From NCBI GenBank assembly GCA_022041995.1, contig CP074390.1:2777771-2841770 (forward strand): DNA of 64,000 nucleotides, in the 5' to 3' direction. The notes beneath the pieces were generated by a model. It was not told where the DNA came from, made no database searches, and worked only from the letters and a program-made list of their open reading frames with translations. How positions within the stretch are numbered: the first letter of the stretch is position 1; each line of letters opens with the position of its first letter. Positions 27,594 to 35,358 of the stretch are shown piece by piece. Source of the stretch: Cupriavidus necator (GTDB taxonomy: Bacteria > Pseudomonadota > Gammaproteobacteria > Burkholderiales > Burkholderiaceae). The position numbers and the translations under genes were made by a program.

Positions 27594-28070
27594 ATGAGAC
27601 AGGATTTTTTAGGGATGAATCAAGCGATCTTGCAATATCTGACCGAGCGCCACTGTTCCTCGCAATGGCGTGACGTGCTGACGGCTTTGGCCGAGGAACT
27701 CTCGGGGGTGATGGACCCGCCCAGCCTGCGCGCCCTCATGTGGCGCGTTGGCGTGCGGTTTGCCCAGCGGTTTGATCCGGGCAACTGTGCCACGCTGGCC
27801 GAACTCGAGCGGGCGCTTGCGCAGATCTGGCTGGACGTGGACTGGGGATGGGCCAGCATCGAGGATGCTGGCGGCGCGCTGGTGATCCGGCATTACTGCG
27901 CGCCGCTGCAGGCGGCGCTTGGCGAGTCATCCGGCAGCTGGTCGCCGGCATTCCTGGAAGGGGCCTACCAGCACTGGTTTCGCATGCTGGGTTCGTCCGA
28001 CACCCTGAAGGTCAGCCAAAGTACGCCGATCGATGCTGCCGGGTGCCTGGAATTCCGGTTTGGCCGTTGA
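27594..28070 (+). CDS. bcsD: Cellulose synthase subunit D
   Basis: First gene of the cellulose operon. 158 residues, close to the 156 of Komagataeibacter BcsD, a periplasmic octameric ring that aligns glucan chains as they leave the synthase. The C-terminal ITPxxxxGCLEFRF-like end (STPIDAAGCLEFRFGR) and WRVGVRFAQRF support the assignment. ATG 27594 is taken; ATG 27615 is an alternative with weaker spacing. BcsD marks type I operons, where cellulose is organised into fibrils. The next gene begins 68 bp downstream. Confidence 0.82.
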   Translation: MRQDFLGMNQAILQYLTERHCSSQWRDVLTALAEELSGVMDPPSLRALMWRVGVRFAQRFDPGNCATLAELERALAQIWLDVDWGWASIEDAGGALVIRHYCAPLQAALGESSGSWSPAFLEGAYQHWFRMLGSSDTLKVSQSTPIDAAGCLEFRFGR

Positions 28071-28138
28071 GGCGACGCGGGCCCGCCCTGCCTGGCCGGC
28101 CTCCCCAGCAACAGCACTCCTCTCCGTGAGTCAGAACC

Positions 28139-28750
28139 ATGAGCCAGTTAGACGACCTGTCCCAGCTGTTCCAGCGCTTTGGCGGCAAGCCGGAAGCCTA
28201 TAAAGAGATCGTGCGCGAGGACGCCGCGGCGCAAGCGCGCGAGCGTTGGCCGCTGCTGTCGGCGGTGCGGGCGGACGGCGCCGGCCTCGTGCCGCCGGTG
28301 CATCCCACTGGACAGCCTGCGGGGGCACCCGTTGCGCCCGTAGCGTCGCCGGCCATGACGGCCGCGGTAAGGCCGATGGCAATCCCGGTCGAGGCGCCCG
28401 CGATGGCGCCGCGCTTTCGCACGCCCGAAGGCATGCCGCCGGCGCCGCAGGCGCTGGCCCAGGCTGTCCCGGCGGTGCCGCCCGCTTCAGGTCCCTCATC
28501 TGGCCACGCATCCGGTCTCACTCCTGCTGCCGAGCCTGCAGCATCCTCCTGCCCCGCCGCCATCTGGACGCCCACACCCGAGCCCGCCGAGCCGGAGCGG
28601 GCAAGCCCGGTCCAGCCTACCCAGCCGGTCGCGGCCGGCACCCAACTGTCGCGCGTATTCGCGCGGCTCGAAGGCCGCCCGCAGCCGGCTCCGGCCAGCG
28701 AGCGGGTGCCCGCCCGCCGTTCCTTCCTCGATCGGCTGAATCGCTCGTGA
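28139..28750 (+). CDS. bcsP: Proline-rich cellulose-operon protein (BcsP, BcsR-like N-terminus)
   Basis: 203 residues. The first 40 (LFQRFGGKPEAYKEIV and RERWPLLSAV) resemble BcsR, the short partner that controls BcsQ in enterobacteria. The middle (45-165) is low-complexity Pro/Ala sequence. The last 35 (LSRVFARLEGRP, RRSFLDRLNRS) form a conserved-looking tail. This layout matches BcsP of Burkholderia/Cupriavidus operons. It is cytoplasmic, since no signal or membrane segment is visible. Its stop overlaps the bcsQ GTG as GTGA, so the two are translationally coupled. A role in placing or activating the synthase with BcsQ is likely. Confidence 0.72.
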   Translation: MSQLDDLSQLFQRFGGKPEAYKEIVREDAAAQARERWPLLSAVRADGAGLVPPVHPTGQPAGAPVAPVASPAMTAAVRPMAIPVEAPAMAPRFRTPEGMPPAPQALAQAVPAVPPASGPSSGHASGLTPAAEPAASSCPAAIWTPTPEPAEPERASPVQPTQPVAAGTQLSRVFARLEGRPQPAPASERVPARRSFLDRLNRS

Positions 28751-29520
28751 AAATCATTGCAGTCGTCTCGGCCAAGGGCGGTGTGGGCAAGACCACGCTG
28801 TCGGCCAACCTCGCCGAAGCCCTGGCCATGGCCGGCGAGCATGTCCTCGCGGTCGATCTTGACCCGCAGAATGCATTGCGCCTGCATTTCGGCATGCCGC
28901 CGCACGAGGTGTCGGGCCACGCGCGCGCCACGCTGGCAGGCGAGGCCTGGCAGCAGAGCATGTACCGCGGCCGCTCGCGCGTGGTGCTGATGCCGTTCGG
29001 CTCGCTCAACGAAGGGGACCGCTCCGCCTTCGAGGCCCATCTGGTCACTCATCCTGGCTGGCTGCGCACGCAGCTCGGCACGCTGGGCCTGGGGCGCGAC
29101 GACGTGGTGGTCATCGATACGCCGCCGGGCCCTTCGCCCTATATGCGGCAGGCGCTGTCGTGCGCGCAGCTTTGCGTGATGGTCTCGCTGCCGGACGCCG
29201 CCTCGTACGCCACCATGCCCCTGATGGAAGACCTGATCCGCACCTATTGCGAAGGGCGTCCCGATTACCTTGGCCACGTGCTGGTCATCAACCAGGTGGA
29301 CGTGAGCCGCCAGCTCGGCAAGGACGTGGTGCAAGTGCTGCGCGCCCAGCTCGGCGAGCGCGTGCTGGGGGTGATCCACCAGGACCAGGCCGTGGCCGAG
29401 GCGCTTGCCTACGACCGCAGCGTGCTCGAGTACAACCCCCATAGCCAGGCCACGCACGACCTGCAGCGCTGCGCCGCGTGGCTGCGCCGCGCCATGGCGG
29501 CCCATGGAGAAGCCGCGTGA
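28747..29520 (+). CDS. bcsQ: Cellulose biosynthesis MinD-like ATPase
   Basis: A 257-residue ParA/MinD-family ATPase that positions or activates the synthase. Deviant Walker A KGGVGKTTLSANLAEAL (residues 10-26), switch VDLDPQNALRLHFG, Walker B VVVIDTPPGPSPYM. Standard family length. The GTG start at 28747 is fixed by overlap with the bcsP stop; larger frames upstream are out of register with any ribosome site. The stop overlaps a GTG at 29517 for bcsA, so bcsP-Q-A form a coupled set. Confidence 0.92.
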   Translation: MKIIAVVSAKGGVGKTTLSANLAEALAMAGEHVLAVDLDPQNALRLHFGMPPHEVSGHARATLAGEAWQQSMYRGRSRVVLMPFGSLNEGDRSAFEAHLVTHPGWLRTQLGTLGLGRDDVVVIDTPPGPSPYMRQALSCAQLCVMVSLPDAASYATMPLMEDLIRTYCEGRPDYLGHVLVINQVDVSRQLGKDVVQVLRAQLGERVLGVIHQDQAVAEALAYDRSVLEYNPHSQATHDLQRCAAWLRRAMAAHGEAA

Positions 29521-31712
29521 AGCCAGACCAGTCCATGCGCTCCCCCAACGCGTTGTCGGCGGCCTTGCAGCGGTTCGGCAATGGCTTCGTGGAACTGCCG
29601 CTGTGGAGCAGCAGGCCGGTACGCACCCTGGCGCTGGTGCTGGCGCTGTGCATGTTTGCGCTGGTGGTCACGGTGCCGCTGGAATTCTGGCAGCAGGTCG
29701 GCTTTGTCACGGCCTGCATCGTGCTGGCCTTGTGGCTGAACCGGGTCAAGGGTCATCTCGCCACCCTGATGATGGTGGTGCTGTCGGTTGCGGTGTCCAG
29801 CCGCTATATGTACTGGCGGCTGACGGAGACGATCGGCCTGGGCAACTGGGTCGACGCGGCGTTCGGCATCGGCCTGGTGCTGGCCGAGCTGTATGCCTTC
29901 GTGGTTCTCCTGCTCGGCTACTTCCAGACGGCCTGGCCGCTGAAGCGCCGCCCGGTGCCGATGCCCGCCGACAGCGCCACCTGGCCCACCGTCGACATCT
30001 TCATCCCCACCTACAACGAGCCGCTGTCGGTGGTGAAGCCCACGGTGTTCGCCGCCATGTCGATGGACTGGCCGCGCGACAAGATCAACGTCTACGTGCT
30101 CGACGATGGCCGCCGCGAGGAGTTCCGCGCATTCTGCGAGAAGGTGGGCGTCACCCACGTGACGCGCAACCACAACCGCCACGCCAAGGCCGGCAACATC
30201 AACGAGGCGCTCAAGAACACCCACGGCGAGTACGTGGCGATCTTCGACTGCGACCACATTCCCACGCGCTCCTTCCTGCAGATCTGCATGGGCTGGTTCA
30301 TCAAGGACCACAAGCTGGCCATGCTGCAGACGCCGCACTATTTCTTCTCGCCCGATCCGTTCGAGAAGAACCTGCGCACTTTCCAGGACGTGCCCAACGA
30401 GGGCGAGCTGTTCTACGGCCTGGTGCAGGACGGCAACGACCTGTGGGACGCCACCTTCTTCTGCGGCTCGTGCGCCATCATCCGCCGCGAGCCGCTGCTC
30501 GAAGTGGGCGGCATTGCGGTGGAGACCGTGACCGAGGACGCCCATACCGCGCTCAAGCTGCACCGCAAGGGCTATGGCACGGCCTACCTGGCGATTCCGC
30601 AGGCGGCGGGGCTGGCCACCGAAAGCCTGTCCGGCCACGTGGGCCAGCGCATCCGCTGGGCGCGCGGCATGGCGCAGATCTGCCGGGTGGACAACCCGCT
30701 GCTCGGCCCGGGCCTGTCGCTGCCGCAGCGGCTGTGCTACCTCAACGCCATGCTGCACTTCTTCTACGGGCTGCCGCGGCTGGTGTTCCTGACCGCACCG
30801 CTGGCCTACCTGCTGTTCGGCGCACACGTGATCCAGGCCTCGGCGCTGACCATCTCCATCTTTGCGCTGCCGCACATGCTGCACGCGAACATGACCAACT
30901 CGCGCATCCAGGGCAAGTTCCGCCATTCCTTCTGGAACGAGGTCTACGAATCAGTGCTGGCCTGGTACATCATGCGCCCGGTGCTGGTCGCCTTTGTCAA
31001 CCCGGCGGCCGGCAAGTTCAACGTGACGCCAAAGGGCGGCGTGATCGAGGAAGCGTACTTCGACTGGGTCATCTCGCGCCCCTACCTGGTGCTGCTGCTG
31101 TTCAACCTGCTGGGCGTGGTGGTGGGCCTGCTGCGGCTGTTCCTGTGGCACCAGGAGGCCACCACGGTGGTGCTCAACCTGACCTGGACCTTCTACAACC
31201 TCATCATCCTGGGCGCGTCCATTGCCGCGGCCAGCGAGACGCGCCAGATCCGCGAGGCGCACCGCGTGGCGATGAAGGTGCCGGCCACATTGCACTTCGG
31301 CGACGGCCGCGCCGTGGTCTGCGAAACCATGGACTTTGCCGAAGGCGGCATCGGCATCCGGCTGCCGCATGGCGTCGAGGCCCGGGTGGGCGAGCCAGTG
31401 CGGATCTCGCTGTACCTGCAACACGACGAGCACATGTTTCCCGCCAGGGTGGTGTTCCAGGGCGAGTCGCACACCGGACTGGTGCTGGAGGAAATGAGCC
31501 CGCGCGAGGAGATGGCCTTTATCCAGTGCACCTTCGCCCGCGCCGACGCCTGGATCGATTCGTGGGGCCGCAAGCGCCCGGACGCGCCCGGCATGGCGGC
31601 CGGCCAGATCCTGCGCATCGGCCTGCTCGGCTTCCATAACGTGATGTTCCACCTGAGCCGCGAGATGCGCCGGCTGCTGCGCCGGCCCGAGCCCGGCGCT
31701 TCCGCCAATTGA
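29517..31712 (+). CDS. bcsA: Cellulose synthase catalytic subunit (UDP-forming)
   Basis: Inner-membrane processive GT2 enzyme polymerising UDP-glucose, 731 residues. N-terminal membrane helices, then the GT-A domain with PTYNEPLSVV, VLDDGRREEF, FDCDHIPTRSF, the TED motif in VTEDAHTALK and QRIRWARGM, then further helices. The C-terminal PilZ c-di-GMP domain has the RxxxR arginines in REAHR (residues near 576-580) but DFAEGGIG in place of the D/NxSxxG motif, losing the serine. GTG 29517 overlaps the bcsQ stop; ATG 29535 is the alternative. Activated by c-di-GMP and partnered by BcsB. Confidence 0.95.
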   Translation: MKPDQSMRSPNALSAALQRFGNGFVELPLWSSRPVRTLALVLALCMFALVVTVPLEFWQQVGFVTACIVLALWLNRVKGHLATLMMVVLSVAVSSRYMYWRLTETIGLGNWVDAAFGIGLVLAELYAFVVLLLGYFQTAWPLKRRPVPMPADSATWPTVDIFIPTYNEPLSVVKPTVFAAMSMDWPRDKINVYVLDDGRREEFRAFCEKVGVTHVTRNHNRHAKAGNINEALKNTHGEYVAIFDCDHIPTRSFLQICMGWFIKDHKLAMLQTPHYFFSPDPFEKNLRTFQDVPNEGELFYGLVQDGNDLWDATFFCGSCAIIRREPLLEVGGIAVETVTEDAHTALKLHRKGYGTAYLAIPQAAGLATESLSGHVGQRIRWARGMAQICRVDNPLLGPGLSLPQRLCYLNAMLHFFYGLPRLVFLTAPLAYLLFGAHVIQASALTISIFALPHMLHANMTNSRIQGKFRHSFWNEVYESVLAWYIMRPVLVAFVNPAAGKFNVTPKGGVIEEAYFDWVISRPYLVLLLFNLLGVVVGLLRLFLWHQEATTVVLNLTWTFYNLIILGASIAAASETRQIREAHRVAMKVPATLHFGDGRAVVCETMDFAEGGIGIRLPHGVEARVGEPVRISLYLQHDEHMFPARVVFQGESHTGLVLEEMSPREEMAFIQCTFARADAWIDSWGRKRPDAPGMAAGQILRIGLLGFHNVMFHLSREMRRLLRRPEPGASAN

Positions 31713-31798
31713 CCAGCCAGAGCCGTTCACGCGCAGCCTCCCGTCGGGCGGCGGCGCGCCAAGCACCACACGCAACGGACCACTGGCACAAGAAGAGA

Positions 31799-34120
31799 AT
31801 GCGTTTGAACCATACACCGCGCCTGCCCGCACTCACCCGCATGGGCACCCTGTTCGCACTCGCCATGCTGGCGGTGCACCCCGCCGGCGCACAGCGCCCC
31901 GCTCAGCCGGATATCTTGCGCGACACGGTTGCCGCGCAGGCGGCTGCCGGTCCCGCACCCGCCGCGCCGCGCAGCGGCAGCCGCACCGTGCAAATCCCGC
32001 TCAAGCAGCTCGGCGCCGACGCCCCGTTCCAGTTGCGCGGGGTGGACGCCATCAACGGCGTGCCGTTTTCGATCCGGGCCGACGAAGTGGTTACCGCGGC
32101 CAGGCTCAAGCTGCGCTATACATACTCGCCCGCGCTGATCCCGTCGCTCTCGCACATCAACGTCATGGTCAACGGCGAGGTCGCTGCCACCGTGCCGGTG
32201 CCCAGGGAAACCGCGGGCACCAGCCTGGAGCGCGACCTCACCATCGAGCCGCGCCTGATCACCGAGTTCAACCGGCTCAACCTGCAGCTGATCGGCCACT
32301 ACACCACTGAGTGCGAGGACCCCTTCCACTCCAGCCTGTGGGCCACCGTGGGCAACAGCAGCGTGCTGGAGCTGACGCTCGCGCCGGTGGCCCTGGCCAA
32401 TGAACTCTCGCTGCTGCCGCTGCCATTCTTCGACCGCCGCGACGTGGGCCGCCTCAGGCTGCCCTTCGTGTTCGCGGGCCAGCCCTCGGCCGCCACGCTG
32501 GAAGCCGCCGGTGCGGTGTCGTCGTGGTTCGGCGCGCTGGCCGGCTACCGCGGGGCGTCGTTTGCCGCCTCCCTCGACCAGGTGCCCGCCGGCGGCAACG
32601 CGGTGGTGTTTGTCACCAACGACGAAAAGCCGGCCGGCGTGGCGGTGCCGGCCATCAACGGCCCGGCGCTCGCGGTGGTGCCGAATCCCGGCAATGCTAA
32701 CGCCAAGTTGCTGCTGGTGATGGGCCGCGACAGCGCCGAGCTCAAGACCGCCGCGCGCGCACTCACGCTGGGCGCGCGCGCTCTCTCCGGCCAGAGCGCC
32801 ACCATCAACAAGCTCGACGAGGGCGCGCCACGCGTGCCCTACGACGCGCCCAACTGGATCCGCAGCGACCGCCCGGTGCGCTTCGGCGAACTCGTCGAGG
32901 TGCGCGACCTCAACGTCTCCGGCTACAACCCCGACCTGGTGCGCGTGAACTTCCGCCTGCCGCCGGACTTGTTCGGCTGGCGCAGCAAGGGTATCCCGAT
33001 CGACCTGAAGTACCGCTACACGCCGCGCCCCGTGGTGGACAAGTCCACGCTCAACATCAACGTCAACCAGCAGTTCCTGCGCGCCTACGCCCTGCGTTCG
33101 GTCAAGAACCCGGACGGCCGCGCCAGCCAGCTGCTGGCCAGGGTGTTGCCGGACGGGTCGGTGCCGGTGGATGAGCGCATCGAGCTGCCACTGTTCATGC
33201 TGCCCGCGCAGTCGCAGCTGCAGTTCCATTTCTACTACGACTATCTCAAACAGGGCGCCTGCAAGGACGTGCTGATCGACAACGTCAAGGGCGCTATCGA
33301 TCCCGACTCCACCATCGACGTCTCTGGCCTGCCGCACTTTATCGCGCTGCCGGACCTGGCGGTGTTCGGCAACAGTGGCTTCCCCTTCACGCGCCTGGCC
33401 GACCTTGCCGAGACCGCGGTGATCCTTCCGGACAAGCCCGGCGCCGAGGACTACTCCGCCTATCTCACGCTGATGGGCCGCATGGGCGAATCCACCGGCT
33501 ACCCGGCCACCGGCGTGGCGGTGGCCGGCGCGGCCCAGGTCGGGAAGATGGCCGCGCGCGACCTGCTGGTGATCGGCACCACGCAGAACCAGCCGCTGTT
33601 CAGCCAGTGGGCCGAGCGCATGCCGGTCTCGCTGGCGGGCAATGAAAAACACTTTGCGCTAACCGACATCGTCTCCACCGTGATGGGCTGGTGGAACGGC
33701 GCCGACGGCACGCGCAACCGTCCCGTGGAGACGCGCCTGTCGCTCACCAGCGCCAGCACGGACGCCGTGCTCAGCGGCTTCGAGTCGCCGCTGGCGTCCG
33801 GGCGCAGCGTGGTGGCGCTGGCCAGCAATGCGCCCCAGGGCCTGCAGGCGATGACCGAGGTGCTGCTCGATCCCGAGCAGGTGAAGCGCGTGCAAGGCAG
33901 CCTGGCGCTGGTACACAGCAAGGAGGTCGAAAGCCTGGCGGCGCAGCAGAACTACCATGTGGGCAAGCTGCCGCCGTGGACCTATGCGCAGTGGTGGCTG
34001 TCACGGCGGTCGCTGACCATGGTGCCGATGATCGGCGGCGCCGCGCTGCTGCTGGCGGCCTTGCTGTTCGTCTCGTTGCGCGCGCGCGCCAACCGGCGCA
34101 AGCGGGGAGAACCCACGTGA
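31799..34120 (+). CDS. bcsB: Cellulose synthase regulatory/periplasmic subunit B
   Basis: A 773-residue periplasmic protein anchored by one C-terminal helix (VPMIGGAALLLAALLFVSL) that packs against BcsA. The signal peptide runs to about residue 30 (AVHPAGAQ). The two carbohydrate-binding/flavodoxin-like repeats are recognisable: SLSHINVMVNGE, then FNRLNLQLIGHYTTECEDPFHSSLWA, and ELPLFMLPAQSQLQFHFY. ATG 31799 gives a clean signal sequence with AAGAAGAG before it; a TTG at 31709 overlapping the bcsA stop is possible but adds 30 unlikely residues. Its stop overlaps the bcsZ start. Confidence 0.93.
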   Translation: MRLNHTPRLPALTRMGTLFALAMLAVHPAGAQRPAQPDILRDTVAAQAAAGPAPAAPRSGSRTVQIPLKQLGADAPFQLRGVDAINGVPFSIRADEVVTAARLKLRYTYSPALIPSLSHINVMVNGEVAATVPVPRETAGTSLERDLTIEPRLITEFNRLNLQLIGHYTTECEDPFHSSLWATVGNSSVLELTLAPVALANELSLLPLPFFDRRDVGRLRLPFVFAGQPSAATLEAAGAVSSWFGALAGYRGASFAASLDQVPAGGNAVVFVTNDEKPAGVAVPAINGPALAVVPNPGNANAKLLLVMGRDSAELKTAARALTLGARALSGQSATINKLDEGAPRVPYDAPNWIRSDRPVRFGELVEVRDLNVSGYNPDLVRVNFRLPPDLFGWRSKGIPIDLKYRYTPRPVVDKSTLNINVNQQFLRAYALRSVKNPDGRASQLLARVLPDGSVPVDERIELPLFMLPAQSQLQFHFYYDYLKQGACKDVLIDNVKGAIDPDSTIDVSGLPHFIALPDLAVFGNSGFPFTRLADLAETAVILPDKPGAEDYSAYLTLMGRMGESTGYPATGVAVAGAAQVGKMAARDLLVIGTTQNQPLFSQWAERMPVSLAGNEKHFALTDIVSTVMGWWNGADGTRNRPVETRLSLTSASTDAVLSGFESPLASGRSVVALASNAPQGLQAMTEVLLDPEQVKRVQGSLALVHSKEVESLAAQQNYHVGKLPPWTYAQWWLSRRSLTMVPMIGGAALLLAALLFVSLRARANRRKRGEPT

Positions 34121-35358
34121 ACATCAACCAGCCGCGCCGCCGCTGGCTGGCGCGCCTGCCGGGGCTTGGCGCGATGGCCCGGCTCGCACCGCTGGCCGCC
34201 CTGCCGGCGCTGGGAGGCTGGCCGGCGCTGGCGGGCGCCGCGGCGCCCTCCTCCTGCCCCTGGCCGCTGTACCAGCACTTCCTGTCGTCCTTCGTGCAGG
34301 CCGACGGCCGCGTGCTGGACCCGTCCACGCGCGAGCAGCACAGCACCTCCGAGGGCCAGTCCTACGGCATGGTGTTCGCGCTGATCGCCAATGACCGCGC
34401 CACCTTCGACCGCCTCTGGCAATGGAGCATCGCCAACCTCGGCGCGGGCAGCCTGCAGGACAAGCTGCCGGCCTGGCAATGGGGCCATCGCAGCGACGGT
34501 TCGTGGGGCGTGATCGACGCCAACTCCGCCTCGGACGCCGATCTGTGGTTTGCCTTCGCGCTGTTCGAGGCGGCCCGCGTGTGGCGCCAGCCGCGCTATG
34601 CCGGGCAGGCGCGCGCACTGCTGAAGCTGGTGGCGCGCCAGGAAGTGGTGTTGCTGCCGGGCTTCGGTGCCATGTTGCTGCCAGGGCCGCAGGGCTTTGC
34701 CGAAGGCAAGGAAGACGGCACGCGCCAGTGGCGCCTCAACGCCAGCTACCTGCCGGTGCCGTTGCTGCGCCGGCTGGCCGGCGGCGATCCGGCCGGGCCG
34801 TGGGGCACGCTTGCCACGCAGGCCGGGCGCCTGGTCGAGGCGGTGGCGAGACAGGGCATCGTGCCCGACTGGTCTGCCTACCGCACCGACCAGGGCGGCA
34901 CGGGTTTCCTTGCCGACCCCGTCACGGGCGACGTGAGCAGCTATGACGCGATCCGCGTATACCTGTGGGCCGGCATGACGCCGCGCGGCGATGCCGCCGG
35001 GCGTGTGCTGATGAAGCTGCTGGCGCCGCAGGCGCAGCGCATGGTGGGGCGCGCTGCCCCGCCCGAGCGCATGCGCGCCGGCAGCGGCGCGCTCGAGGGC
35101 GAAGGCCCGGCCGGCTTCTCCGCCGCGCTGGTGCCCTTCCTGCAGGCGGCCGGATCGCCGGCCGCCGTGGCGCAGCGCGCACGCGCCGAGGCCATGCTCG
35201 GCGCGGCAGCCGCGGGCAAGCCCGCCGCCACGTATTACGACACCGTATTGGGACTATTCGGCCTCGGCTTTGCCGAAGGCCGCTACCGGTTCGCCCCTTC
35301 GGGGCAACTCGAGCTGGAGTGGGAGAAAGCATGCCGAACCGCAAGCGCCCGGCCATGA
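34117..35358 (+). CDS. bcsZ: Periplasmic endo-1,4-beta-glucanase (GH8)
   Basis: A 413-residue cellulase that trims or edits nascent cellulose. The N-terminus has a twin-arginine-like RRRWLARLPG and a long Ala/Leu signal ending near AGAAAPSS. The GH8 core has the proton donor Glu in STSEGQSYGMVFALI, DANSASDADLWFAFALFEA with the second catalytic Asp, and SYLPVPLLRRLA. It is typical of BcsZ, although about 40 residues longer than E. coli BcsZ at the N-terminus. The GTG at 34117 overlaps the bcsB stop. It overlaps bcsC. Confidence 0.93.
   Translation: MNINQPRRRWLARLPGLGAMARLAPLAALPALGGWPALAGAAAPSSCPWPLYQHFLSSFVQADGRVLDPSTREQHSTSEGQSYGMVFALIANDRATFDRLWQWSIANLGAGSLQDKLPAWQWGHRSDGSWGVIDANSASDADLWFAFALFEAARVWRQPRYAGQARALLKLVARQEVVLLPGFGAMLLPGPQGFAEGKEDGTRQWRLNASYLPVPLLRRLAGGDPAGPWGTLATQAGRLVEAVARQGIVPDWSAYRTDQGGTGFLADPVTGDVSSYDAIRVYLWAGMTPRGDAAGRVLMKLLAPQAQRMVGRAAPPERMRAGSGALEGEGPAGFSAALVPFLQAAGSPAAVAQRARAEAMLGAAAAGKPAATYYDTVLGLFGLGFAEGRYRFAPSGQLELEWEKACRTASARP

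Noticed and set aside
29405..31639. 744-codon plus-strand frame
   Set aside because: Same region as bcsA in another frame, with arginine/proline-rich low-complexity sequence and no family motifs.
31727..33652. 641-codon minus-strand frame
   Set aside because: Antisense to bcsB; composition is that of a GC-driven shadow.
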